Below are positions 26,566 to 34,430 of a DNA stretch of 47,623 nt, in pieces. A model generated the notes under the pieces. That model was not told where the DNA came from and searched no databases. It saw nothing but the letters and a program-made list of their open reading frames with translations. The position numbers were made by a program, and so were the translations under genes. Within the stretch, counting starts at the first letter, position 1; the number at the start of each line of letters is the position of its first letter. Origin of the DNA: Pelotomaculum sp. PtaU1.Bin035 (GTDB lineage: Bacteria; Bacillota; Desulfotomaculia; Desulfotomaculales; Pelotomaculaceae); NCBI GenBank assembly GCA_002067965.1, contig MVRN01000056.1, positions 1 through 47,623 of the forward strand, read 5' to 3'.

Positions 26566-27063
26566 TTAATAATCAGCCTGGCCTTTGCTAAAAGGCAACG
26601 CAACCTTCCACGCGTTTTTATCGGGTTTTTTTAGCTTTGATATTATCACGGCAAAAAGGATCATAAGTGTATCTTGCGGCAAGCCGAGTAATTTCCATAA
26701 TAAATAATCGTTTGATATAACAGCCTGCTGATCGAGTTTTGTAACGGCAAAAAATATATAATTTATAGCCAATTCAATGGTTGCCAGGGTACAAATGCTT
26801 GCAATGGCGACAATAAGGCTTTTTGATAAAGAACTCCGGGTGGTTTTTATAATAAACAAGGCCACAAGTAACGTAGCTACGACTGTATGAAGCCCATAAG
26901 CCATCGGTAAAGACCTTATAATAAAAATAATTACAGTCATTGCCGTACCGGCGCATGTTATAATTCCCCAGCGCAGTGGAACGCGCACCAGGGCCAAGCT
27001 AAAAGCGATGATACCCATTAATTCGGGGATGCCTTGCATAAAAAATAATAGAGTCCTAACCAT
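26566..27063 (-). CDS. Small polytopic membrane protein, paralogue 1 (AgrC-sensor-like?)
   Basis: 165 residues with about five membrane segments and no soluble domain. It is a clear paralogue of the gene at 29146: by hand count about 100 of roughly 153 aligned residues are identical, including FFMQGIPE, VPLRW, RSLP-AYGLHTV, QQAVISN and LLGLPQ. From memory, this pattern resembles the N-terminal membrane sensor of clostridial AgrC/GHKL kinases, but no kinase part exists here. ATG 27063 follows GTGAGG. Its promoter region carries a Spo0A box and shares sequence with that of its paralogue. No agrB or agrD lies downstream, so this copy is an orphan. Confidence 0.8.
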   Translation of the reverse strand: MVRTLLFFMQGIPELMGIIAFSLALVRVPLRWGIITCAGTAMTVIIFIIRSLPMAYGLHTVVATLLVALFIIKTTRSSLSKSLIVAIASICTLATIELAINYIFFAVTKLDQQAVISNDYLLWKLLGLPQDTLMILFAVIISKLKKPDKNAWKVALPFSKGQADY

Positions 27064-27182
27064 ATTAATACCTCACTTCCTTATTCCTCGCTTTAATAGT
27101 TTTTAAATTACCGCTTATTTCTACAGATGTTGCTGTAACCCTTCCAAAAAATTCACAAGTTTTCTACAATAATCCAGCAATT

Positions 27183-27189
27183 TTCGACA
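27183..27189 (-). promoter_or_regulatory. Spo0A box upstream of membrane paralogue 1
   Basis: TGTCGAA on the minus strand, 120 bases before the start codon, within TTGTCGAAAA. Near-matches TGTAGAA occur at 27162-27168 and 27119-27125 in the same direction. Confidence 0.5.
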
Positions 27190-27297
27190 AATAACAATAA
27201 TTCGGCAAGCCCAGTTAGTTAAATTTTACATCAGGCAGGATTTTTAACAAAAATGATAGAAAGAAACACTAATCATACATTTTTTCGGGAGACATAT

Positions 27298-28854
27298 ATG
27301 ATCACCATTGTAAAAAGCACCGCCCTCCACGGCCTGGACGGCCAGATAGTGGAGGTGGAAGTCGATGTTTCCAGGGGGTTGCCGAGTTTCGACCTGGTCG
27401 GGCTTCCCGACACCTCCGTGCGGGAGGCGAAGGACCGGGTGCGCGCAGCCATAAAAAATTCCGGCCTTGAATTTCCAGTCAAACGGATTACAGTAAACCT
27501 GGCGCCGGCCGACCTCAAGAAAGAAGGACCTGTTTACGACCTGCCCATAGCCGTGGGGATACTGGCCGCCACCGGACAGCTGGATCCGGCGCGTTGCGGC
27601 GGGTACGTATACCTGGGCGAATTATCGTTAAACGGCTCTTTGAGGGGTGTTTCAGGTGTGCTTCCCAACGTCCTGGCAGCCAGGGAAGCACGCTTAAGTG
27701 AAGTGATCGTGCCGGTGGAAAATGCCGGAGAAGCGGCGCTGGTGGACGGGATGGACGTTTATCCCGCCAATTCCCTTGCCGAGTTGGCCGGATTCCTGCG
27801 CGGTGAAAACGATATTGTTCCTTTCAAGCAGGACGCGGAAGGGCTGGTGGATTCATTTTGCGACGATGAGCTTGACTTCGCGGACGTGAGAGGGCAGCAC
27901 GCGGCCAGGCGGGCGCTGGAAGTGGCGGCGGCGGGCGGCCACAATGTGATCATGATTGGGAGCCCCGGCTCCGGCAAGACCATGCTGGCGAGGCGGGTCC
28001 CGGGAATTCTGCCGGACCTTACCTTTCCCGAAGCCATCGAAGCGACGAAAATCCACAGCCTGGCCGGCCTGCTGCCCCAGGGCCAGCCGCTGGTTGCCAG
28101 GCGTCCTTTCCGGTGTCCTCACCATACCGCTTCTGCGGCCAGCATTATTGGCGGCGGCAGAGTACCAAAGCCCGGAGAGGTATCCCTGGCTCACCACGGG
28201 GTGCTTTTCCTCGACGAGATGCCTGAGTTCCACAAAGACGCCCTGGAAGCCCTGCGCCAGCCTCTGGAGGACGGTATTGTAACGATATCCAGGATAAACG
28301 CCAGCATTACCTACCCGGCCGGCCTGATGCTGGTAGCCGCCTGCAACCCCTGCCCCTGCGGCTACCACGGTGATCCGGCGCGGGAATGCAAATGCACCCC
28401 TTACCAGGTGGAGCGCTATATTTCCCGCCTGTCCGGACCTCTTTTAGACCGCGTCGACATCCACATCGAGGTGCCCAGGCTTCCCTATGAGGAAATCGCG
28501 GCCGGGGAAAAGCCGGAAGGTTCCGCAGCGATCAAAAAGAGAGTGGAAGCTGCCCGGGCGCGCCAGCGGGCGAGGTTTGCCACGGAAGAGCGCGGACACG
28601 TGCGGCGCGCAGCGCCGGCCTGCAACGCCCGGATGGGCCCGAAGGAGGCGCAGCGTTACTGCCGGATGACCAAAGCAGCCCGCGACCTCCTTCAAGAAGC
28701 TTTCATGCGCTTGTCTTTAAGCGCCCGCAGTTACGACCGGATTTTAAAAGTCTCCCGCACCGTCGCCGACCTGGAAGGTTGTGAGCTGATCGAAGAAATC
28801 CATGTGGCCGAAGCTGTCCAGTACCGCTCTTTGGACAGACGTCAATTATTTTAA
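27298..28854 (+). CDS. comM: ComM/YifB-family Mg-chelatase-like AAA+ helicase
   Basis: 518-residue member of the YifB family; the Gammaproteobacterial ComM is a branch-migration helicase in natural transformation. N-terminal Lon-like domain (VEVDVSRGLPSFDLVGLPD) to about 180, then the AAA+ module with GSPGSGKTMLARR (Walker A), GRVPKPGEVSLAHHGVLFLDEMPEF (Walker B), ACNPCPCGYHGD and a C-terminal domain with RLSLSARSYDRILKVSRTVADL. ATG 27298, 8 nt after GGGAG. Its higher GC compared with the flanking membrane genes stands out. It lies between the two inverted paralogues. Confidence 0.93.
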   Translation: MITIVKSTALHGLDGQIVEVEVDVSRGLPSFDLVGLPDTSVREAKDRVRAAIKNSGLEFPVKRITVNLAPADLKKEGPVYDLPIAVGILAATGQLDPARCGGYVYLGELSLNGSLRGVSGVLPNVLAAREARLSEVIVPVENAGEAALVDGMDVYPANSLAELAGFLRGENDIVPFKQDAEGLVDSFCDDELDFADVRGQHAARRALEVAAAGGHNVIMIGSPGSGKTMLARRVPGILPDLTFPEAIEATKIHSLAGLLPQGQPLVARRPFRCPHHTASAASIIGGGRVPKPGEVSLAHHGVLFLDEMPEFHKDALEALRQPLEDGIVTISRINASITYPAGLMLVAACNPCPCGYHGDPARECKCTPYQVERYISRLSGPLLDRVDIHIEVPRLPYEEIAAGEKPEGSAAIKKRVEAARARQRARFATEERGHVRRAAPACNARMGPKEAQRYCRMTKAARDLLQEAFMRLSLSARSYDRILKVSRTVADLEGCELIEEIHVAEAVQYRSLDRRQLF

Positions 28855-29031
28855 AACACCCCTCAGTCGCGTTACTTTTTTTCGTTAAACCTGCTTATAT
28901 AAAATCTCACTAAAAGGGTACCGATGGAGATCGTGTTAAGTAGCTGTCCGGCCAAAATCCCTGCTAAGTAACTTCAGATATATTCTCAAGTTATTGGGGG
29001 AATTCCATGAAAATCCAGATTGGTTATAATA

Positions 29032-29038
29032 TGTCGAA
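29032..29038 (+). promoter_or_regulatory. Spo0A box upstream of the agr-like operon
   Basis: Perfect TGTCGAA two bases after a TATAAT (29025-29030), 108 bases before the first start codon. A near-match TGTAGAA lies at 29097-29103. Placement just downstream of a -10-like element would suit repression, if that element is used. Confidence 0.5.
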
Positions 29039-29145
29039 ATATGTTGGAATATTTTTGAAATAATTTTATGCATCTTGGCAGGATTATGGCAACATTTGTA
29101 GAAATATGCCCGCAGTTAAAGAAATGTTTGATTTGGAGGCAATGT

Positions 29146-29607
29146 ATGGAAAAGACTCTGTTGTTTTTTATGCAAGGTATCCCAGAATCAATAGGTTTAA
29201 TTTCTTTTTGTTTGGCTCTGGCCGGCGTTCCGTTACGCTGGAAAATCATTATAGCAGTAGGTATGGTATTGACTACAATTGTTTTGATATTAAGGTCTTT
29301 GCCTCTTGCTTATGGTCTTCATACAGTTGCGATTACACTACTTATGGCCTTTGTTATCACAAAAATCACCCGGATTCCGGCAGCAAAAAGTCTTATTGCA
29401 GCCTTTGCGAGTATTTGTGTCTTGGCGATAATGGAATTAGCAATTAATAATTTGTTTTTTTCTATCACAAAACTCGAACAACAGGCTGTTATATCAAATA
29501 ACTTATTATGGGAATTGCTCGGTTTACCTCAGGCAATATTAATGATTATTTTTGCAGTAATTATTCCCAAGTTTAAAAAACCCATTGAAGGCGCGTGGAA
29601 GATTTGA
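29146..29607 (+). CDS. Small polytopic membrane protein, paralogue 2, first gene of agr-like operon
   Basis: 153 residues, about five membrane segments, close paralogue of the minus-strand gene at 26566-27063. I place the start at ATG 29146, 6 nt after GGAGG (29135-29139), giving MEKTLLFFMQGIPE; upstream in-frame ATG 29068 adds an unrelated hydrophilic stretch. It overlaps agrB by 13 bases, so the two are translationally coupled. Position in front of agrB-agrD-kinase suggests a role in sensing, export or processing of the peptide. A detached AgrC-type sensor domain is my best guess; an accessory transporter is the alternative. Confidence 0.82.
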   Translation: MEKTLLFFMQGIPESIGLISFCLALAGVPLRWKIIIAVGMVLTTIVLILRSLPLAYGLHTVAITLLMAFVITKITRIPAAKSLIAAFASICVLAIMELAINNLFFSITKLEQQAVISNNLLWELLGLPQAILMIIFAVIIPKFKKPIEGAWKI

Positions 29608-30218
29608 GTTACCTTGCTTTTAGTAAACGCTGGGCGAATTATTTAGCGGTCCAGACGGGGCTTTCATCAGAGAAGGTACTTATTTTGACTTACGTTATTG
29701 AGGTGTTGGCGCTTAATTTATTAAGTGTAATTATGACGCTCTTGCTTGGCTTGTTGATCGGCGTTTTGCCGGGAACGGCTGCCTGCGTCATTACGGGGTT
29801 CATCTTCAGGCATACTGCAGGCGGGGCGCATTCCAATTCCCCATGGCGTTGCGGGGTAATCACCATAACCATATATCCTCTGATTGCCCTATTGGCGGCG
29901 TCTCTTTCGGGACTAAGTCAATTGTATTTTGATATCCTGCTGGCCGTATCTATGCTATTGGGGCTGGTGGCAGTTATCCTCCTGGCGCCGGTGGACTCAC
30001 CGTCTGCGCCGATAATATCGCCCGCGAGGCGGAAAAAAATGAAATTAATATCAGTGATGATAGTGCTGATGTTAGCAATGTTGTTATTGATTTTACAGCG
30101 AAGCCAATGGGTTTATGCCCGGCAAGTACAACTCTGTGTTGCATTCAGTATAATATGGGTTAGCTTGATGCTTAGCAAACAAGGATACCAGTTAATTTCA
30201 TTAATAGATAATATTTAA
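29595..30218 (+). CDS. agrB: AgrB-type autoinducer peptide-processing membrane protease
   Basis: Membrane cysteine protease that trims the AgrD precursor and forms its thiolactone. 207 residues with about six membrane segments. The catalytic signature RHTAGGAHSNSPWRC has His79 and Cys86, seven apart as in Staphylococcus AgrB (H77, C84). GTG 29595 overlaps the preceding gene by 13 bases (SD GAAGG lies close; TTG 29604 is an alternative). agrD begins 23 bases later. No classic AgrC/AgrA pair is present; the kinase downstream is another type. Confidence 0.92.
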   Translation: MEDLSYLAFSKRWANYLAVQTGLSSEKVLILTYVIEVLALNLLSVIMTLLLGLLIGVLPGTAACVITGFIFRHTAGGAHSNSPWRCGVITITIYPLIALLAASLSGLSQLYFDILLAVSMLLGLVAVILLAPVDSPSAPIISPARRKKMKLISVMIVLMLAMLLLILQRSQWVYARQVQLCVAFSIIWVSLMLSKQGYQLISLIDNI

Positions 30219-30241
30219 AATGAAGGAGGTGAACTTGAATT

Positions 30242-30364
30242 ATGAAATACAAATTATTCGGGTTTGCGGTGACTCTGCTTTTATTACTTGCCAACATAAC
30301 GTCCGCTTCTGCTTGCTTTGCTGGACATTACCAACCTGAGGTCCCCGAATCGCTAAGGAGATAA
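30242..30364 (+). CDS. agrD: AgrD-type cyclic lactone autoinducer precursor (40 aa)
   Basis: Tiny gene: 40 codons behind a strong GGAGGTG site, 23 bases after agrB. The amphipathic hydrophobic N-terminal half (FGFAVTLLLLLANITSA) is followed by ACFAGHYQPEVPESLRR. QPEVPESL lines up with the conserved EVPKEL of staphylococcal AgrD, which sets the ring just before it: Cys25 to His29 (CFAGH), a five-residue thiolactone. Tyr30 onward would be the AgrB-cleaved tail. The exact N-terminal trimming site cannot be read from the sequence. This is a predicted secreted quorum signal. Confidence 0.88.
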   Translation: MKYKLFGFAVTLLLLLANITSASACFAGHYQPEVPESLRR

Positions 30365-30375
30365 CTGGCTAGATT

Positions 30376-30396
30376 AAGGAGGCGGTCCGCCTCCTT
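30376..30396 (+). other. Perfect intercistronic hairpin between agrD and the kinase gene
   Basis: AAGGAGGC (30376-30383) pairs with GCCTCCTT (30389-30396) around GGTCC; the whole 21 bases are palindromic around T30386. No U-run follows, so it is not a standard terminator. The 5' arm contains a full SD sequence, locked in the stem. It may lower kinase expression relative to agrD or protect the upstream message. Confidence 0.6.
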
Positions 30397-30424
30397 ATGA
30401 ATGTCCGTCAAGGAGTGGACGAAA

Positions 30425-32074
30425 TTGGAAATGGCCGATAAAATGAAAGAAAGGCAAAAGGAATTAATTGATCACTTATTAACCATGCACCTGCTTTGTA
30501 TTATCGTTACTCTGATTGGGATAATACTATATGGAAATTACATTTACAGCAATCCTCCGATTAATTTGCGTTTTTGCTTTATTATAAACTTGATAGGTTT
30601 TTTAGTCGCCTTGTTGTACCTCATCAGGAAGCGTTTGCTGCAAGGTGAGTTAAAATTATTATCGTTGTTGAATATAATCTATGTCATTTTTCCATTGCCT
30701 GTGGCGACAATAACTTTATTTTTCGCCAGGAATAATATTCTTTATGTAAAGTCAATTCTTATACTTCCCGTCTTATTCGCCGCTTCCGCCATGGGCAAGA
30801 AGGCGGGTATGGCTATGGCGACAATATGCGCTTTTTATTTGGTTGCTATTGAAATGGCTATCGAAAAAATATCAATATTGCAGGCATTTGAAGCCAATTT
30901 AATTATTACCAGCATGATGTATATAGCCGGTTGGTTTGTCGGCGTCTTGATAGATAATAACAAACAATACCAGGAGCAATTAAAGGATAATATATTATCT
31001 CTAAACCGGGAAATCGCATACAGGAAACAGGTGGAGCAGGAGAATCAAAAGCTGTCTTCCGTAGTAAAACAATCTCCAAGCATCATTATGATTGCTGACA
31101 TCAACGGCAACATTGAATATGTTAATCCAAAGTTTGTTCAAATAACCGGTTACCCGTCCGAAGCAGTCGTTGGGAAAAAAATATGTGAGTCCAGCGATCA
31201 ATCTCCTGAAGAATATAAACAATTATGGGAAGTAGTTGCTTCAGGCGGAGAGTGGCAGGGTGAATTTCTTAACAAGAAAAAAAATGGCGATTATTATTGG
31301 GAATCTGCAACCATTTCGCCTTTTAGAAACCAAGACGGTGCCATCACTCATTATCTTAAGGTTGCGGAAGATATCACCGAGCGTAAAAGGGTAGAAAAAG
31401 AAATGAAACGCCTGGACCGGCTGCACTTGGTTGGAGAAATGGCCGCCGGTATCGGCCACGAAGTCAGGAACCCGATGACTACCGTGCGGGGCCTTCTACA
31501 ACTGCTTGAAAAAAAAGAAGAGCTTTTTCAACACAAGCAATACTATAATCTCATGATCGAGGAACTGGACAGAGCCAATTCAATAATTACAGAATTCCTC
31601 TCTCTGGCAAAGAACAAAGCGGCGGATTTAAAGGTGCAGAACCTTAACCCGGTATTGGAGGCCTTGTCGCCGTTAATCATGGCCAGCGCCACGAACTCCG
31701 ATATGTTTATTCAATTGGAACTGGAGGACATTCCTGATATACCCCTGGACGAAAAGGAAATGCGCCAGCTTATTTTAAATCTTGTCCGTAACGGGATGGA
31801 AGCAATGTCACCAGGCGGGATCCTGGCTATTAGGACTTTCCTGGACGGTGAAGATGTGGTCATGGCCGTGCGCGATCAGGGCGAAGGGATTGGCCCCGAT
31901 GTGCTTGAGAAGTTGGGCACTCCTTTCTTCACTACCAAAGATAATGGGACGGGCTTGGGGCTGTCGGTGTGTTACAGTATCGCTGCCAGGCACGACGCTA
32001 CAATAAAAGTAAAAACCAGTTCCGAGGGAACTGTCTTTTCAGTTGTATTCAAGCCGGGCGGTATAGGGACGTAA
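30425..32074 (+). CDS. Membrane PAS/HisKA sporulation-type histidine kinase of the agr-like locus
   Basis: About 549 residues: five or six membrane segments (residues 15-190), a PAS domain with PAC tail (about 210-335; IADINGNIEYVNPKFVQITGY), a HisKA dimerisation domain with the phospho-His in GEMAAGIGHEVRNPMTTVRG (H345), and HATPase with N box LNLVRNGMEAM, G1 DQGEGIG and TTKDNGTGLGLS. HEVRNPMTTVRG is the Kin/NtrB type, unlike HPK10 AgrC. I favour TTG 30425, 9 nt after AAGGAG; ATG 30401 lacks a site. No cognate regulator is adjacent; Spo0F-like 14544 is a candidate partner. Confidence 0.9.
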   Translation: MEMADKMKERQKELIDHLLTMHLLCIIVTLIGIILYGNYIYSNPPINLRFCFIINLIGFLVALLYLIRKRLLQGELKLLSLLNIIYVIFPLPVATITLFFARNNILYVKSILILPVLFAASAMGKKAGMAMATICAFYLVAIEMAIEKISILQAFEANLIITSMMYIAGWFVGVLIDNNKQYQEQLKDNILSLNREIAYRKQVEQENQKLSSVVKQSPSIIMIADINGNIEYVNPKFVQITGYPSEAVVGKKICESSDQSPEEYKQLWEVVASGGEWQGEFLNKKKNGDYYWESATISPFRNQDGAITHYLKVAEDITERKRVEKEMKRLDRLHLVGEMAAGIGHEVRNPMTTVRGLLQLLEKKEELFQHKQYYNLMIEELDRANSIITEFLSLAKNKAADLKVQNLNPVLEALSPLIMASATNSDMFIQLELEDIPDIPLDEKEMRQLILNLVRNGMEAMSPGGILAIRTFLDGEDVVMAVRDQGEGIGPDVLEKLGTPFFTTKDNGTGLGLSVCYSIAARHDATIKVKTSSEGTVFSVVFKPGGIGT

Positions 32075-32356
32075 GGCGCGGGACAGCCCCTGCCTCTTTG
32101 CACAGTCAAACTCCGGCGCTCCGCGTTCTTCGATGGAAAGAACGCCTTCGGTCATATGCCCGGATAATAACCTGCCCCTTTGTGGAACTCCTAAAGGATA
32201 ACTCCAGCCGTACGTCCTATCATTTCCATCATGTCTTGTGCACAAGTAGTGACACATGTACTGGAGACGCTATGTAAATCCTCTTCCACCCCCCGGATCA
32301 AATCTGTTAAAGATACACTGTATCAATGTTTACTCAACCCCAAAGTGTGGCATGTT
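32075..32356. other. Gene-free stretch downstream of the kinase
   Basis: About 280 bases with no convincing gene. It holds one hairpin, GCGTTCTT (32123-32130)/AAGAACGC (32138-32145), without a U-run. A 63-codon open frame (32231-32422) lacks a ribosome site and overlaps the rimO promoter and start, so I do not call it. Confidence 0.5.
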
Positions 32357-32386
32357 TTGACAAACGGGCAGGGCATGGCTTATACT
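32357..32386 (+). promoter_or_regulatory. Promoter of rimO-pgsA
   Basis: Perfect TTGACA (32357-32362), 18 bp spacer, TATACT (32381-32386), 32 bases before the rimO start. Confidence 0.8.
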
Positions 32387-32418
32387 AAAGCTGTGTTTTT
32401 AAAGAGAGGATCTGTAAA

Positions 32419-33753
32419 ATGAATGTAAAAGTGGGCCTTGTAAGTTTGGGGTGTCCGAAGAACCTGGTAGATTCGGAAATCATGCTGGGGCTTTTGAAAA
32501 ATGCCGGATTTACTGTCACGAGCCGGGAACAGGAAGCTGACGCGCTGATTGTCAACACCTGTTCTTTTATTAATGACGCCAAGGAAGAATCTATAAAAAC
32601 AATCCTGGAACTGGCCCGTTTAAAAGAAGAAGGCTGCTGCAAGGCAATTTTGGTTACGGGCTGTCTGGCCCAGCGCTACCCCGGGGAGTTAATGGCTGAA
32701 ATGCCCGAAATTGACGGTTTGCTCGGGACAGGGTCGCTGCCGGAGATCGTCGGGGCGGTAAAAAGCGCGCTGGCCGGAGAAAGGGTTTCCTTGGCGGGAG
32801 CGCCCGGTTTTCTTCACTATGCAAATATGCCGCGGCTGCAGTCCACACCACAGTACACCGCGTTCTTAAAAATTGCGGAAGGATGCGATAACCGCTGTTC
32901 GTATTGTATCATACCCAAGGTTAGAGGGCCTTTTAGAAGCAGGCCAGTTGATGATGTCGTCAATGAAGCCGCAAGCCTTGCCGCCGGAGGAGTAAAGGAA
33001 CTGATTTTGGTGGCCCAGGACACCACCCGTTACGGGGTTGACCTTTACGGCAAACCGGTGCTGGCAGGTTTGCTAAAACGTCTGGTGACGCTTGACGGGC
33101 TGGTCTGGCTGAGGCTCCTTTATACATACCCGACTCTTCTTACTGACGAACTGGTCGAGTTAATGGTTTCCGAGAAAAAGTTGTGCCGTTACCTTGACCT
33201 GCCGCTCCAGCACGCCAGTAATGCTGTGCTGGCCCGGATGAACAGGCGGGGAAGCAGGGAAGGGACTGCCCGTTTGGTGGAAAAGGTACGTTCAGCTATA
33301 CCCGGGATAACTTTGCGCACGTCTTTTATTACGGGTTTTCCAGGTGAAACGGAAGCTGATTTCCTGGAACTGCTGGATTTCATGAGAGAAGTAAAGTTCG
33401 ACCGGGTCGGAATATTCACCTATTCACAGGAAAAAGACACTGCGGCTGCCGGTATGCCGGACCAGGTGCCTGAAGAAATTAAATCAGAACGGCGGGATTG
33501 TGCTATGGCTCTTCAACAAGAGATATCCCTGGAAAGGAACCGGGGAAAAACCGGCTCCGTGATCCCTGTCCTGGTAGAACGGCCCCACCCGGAAAAACCG
33601 GGTGTGTATATTGGACGTAGTGAAGGCGACGCGCCGGACATCGATGGAAATGTATATGTTTTGTCGGATATGGGGTTGCGCCCCGGTGATTTTGTAAAGG
33701 TCCGGGTGAACGGCGCTGTGGAGTACGACTTGACCGGGGAATTGGCCCAATGA
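32419..33753 (+). CDS. rimO: Ribosomal protein S12 methylthiotransferase RimO
   Basis: Radical-SAM enzyme adding methylthio to an Asp of S12. N-terminal MTTase domain with cluster Cys12, Cys48 and Cys82 (SLGCPKNLVDSE, NTCSF, GCLAQ), radical SAM motif CDNRCSYC (156-163), and a C-terminal TRAM domain (about 375-440). The opening VGLVSLGCPKNLVDSE separates RimO from MiaB. 444 residues. ATG 32419 follows AGAGGA. Its TGA overlaps the pgsA ATG (ATGA). Confidence 0.95.
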   Translation: MNVKVGLVSLGCPKNLVDSEIMLGLLKNAGFTVTSREQEADALIVNTCSFINDAKEESIKTILELARLKEEGCCKAILVTGCLAQRYPGELMAEMPEIDGLLGTGSLPEIVGAVKSALAGERVSLAGAPGFLHYANMPRLQSTPQYTAFLKIAEGCDNRCSYCIIPKVRGPFRSRPVDDVVNEAASLAAGGVKELILVAQDTTRYGVDLYGKPVLAGLLKRLVTLDGLVWLRLLYTYPTLLTDELVELMVSEKKLCRYLDLPLQHASNAVLARMNRRGSREGTARLVEKVRSAIPGITLRTSFITGFPGETEADFLELLDFMREVKFDRVGIFTYSQEKDTAAAGMPDQVPEEIKSERRDCAMALQQEISLERNRGKTGSVIPVLVERPHPEKPGVYIGRSEGDAPDIDGNVYVLSDMGLRPGDFVKVRVNGAVEYDLTGELAQ

Positions 33754-34295
33754 ACCTGCCCAACCGCCTGACCCTGGCAAGAATACTATTAATACCGTTG
33801 TTTTTACTAGTCGCTTCGCTTAAATATCCTTATGCCGATTATATCGCTGCGGTTATATTTGTTTTGGGCGCCGCAACCGACGGCCTCGACGGCTACTTTG
33901 CGCGGAAAAACAATCAGGTTACCCTGCTGGGCAAATTTATGGACCCGTTGGCCGATAAGATTCTAATCTCGGCTGCGCTAATTGCTTTGGTCGAAATGGG
34001 AAGGCTGTCCGGCTGGGTCGCTGTGGTAATCATCAGCAGGGAATTTGCCGTTACTGGTCTTAGGACCATCGCTGTCGCGGAAGGAGTGGTTATATCCGCC
34101 AGCAGCCTTGGTAAAATTAAAACGGTAACCCAGATTGTGGCCATTGTCGCGATGTTTATTAGAGATTTCCTTTCTAACCTTTTTCACCTGCCCGTCGCCG
34201 CCATAGCCATGGCCGTCGCAGTCGTTTATACGATTTGGTCCGGCCTCGATTATTTTTTAAGCACCTGGAAGATGTTGAGGAAAGACGGTTATTGA
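33750..34295 (+). CDS. pgsA: CDP-diacylglycerol-glycerol-3-phosphate 3-phosphatidyltransferase
   Basis: Commits CDP-diacylglycerol to phosphatidylglycerol. 181 residues, about five membrane helices; the CDP-alcohol phosphotransferase signature DGLDGYFARKNNQ...GKFMDPLADK has all required Asp residues (DG-x2-DG/AR-x8-G-x3-D-x3-D). The start is the ATGA overlap with rimO. rimO-pgsA-cinA-recA is a common clostridial order; here two extra genes lie between pgsA and cinA. Confidence 0.95.
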   Translation: MNLPNRLTLARILLIPLFLLVASLKYPYADYIAAVIFVLGAATDGLDGYFARKNNQVTLLGKFMDPLADKILISAALIALVEMGRLSGWVAVVIISREFAVTGLRTIAVAEGVVISASSLGKIKTVTQIVAIVAMFIRDFLSNLFHLPVAAIAMAVAVVYTIWSGLDYFLSTWKMLRKDGY

Positions 34296-34378
34296 CCAAG
34301 GATATCGATGACTTTTAATACCGGTTAATTATGTTATTCGTAACCATTTATTCACTAGGGAAACAAGAATGCCTTTTG

Positions 34379-34387
34379 TGCTATAAT
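34379..34387 (+). promoter_or_regulatory. Extended -10 promoter of the two-gene FtsH-like unit
   Basis: TGCTATAAT: TG one base before a perfect TATAAT (34382-34387), with no clear -35. Start of the message is about 40 bases before the first start codon. Confidence 0.55.
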
Positions 34388-34430
34388 AATGTACGGTATT
34401 ACATTCCGGTAATTTAGGAAGGGGAGCGCC

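Noticed and set aside
27853-28368. Long open frame antisense to comM
   Set aside because: It is the shadow of a GC-rich coding gene, without ribosome site or recognisable protein.
30242-30364. AgrD candidate considered as a lipoprotein signal peptide
   Set aside because: The residues before Cys25 do not form a standard lipobox, while the PEVPESL tail and position after agrB fit AgrD.
32231-32422. 63-codon frame before rimO
   Set aside because: No ribosome site, no family resemblance, and it spans the rimO promoter and start codon.
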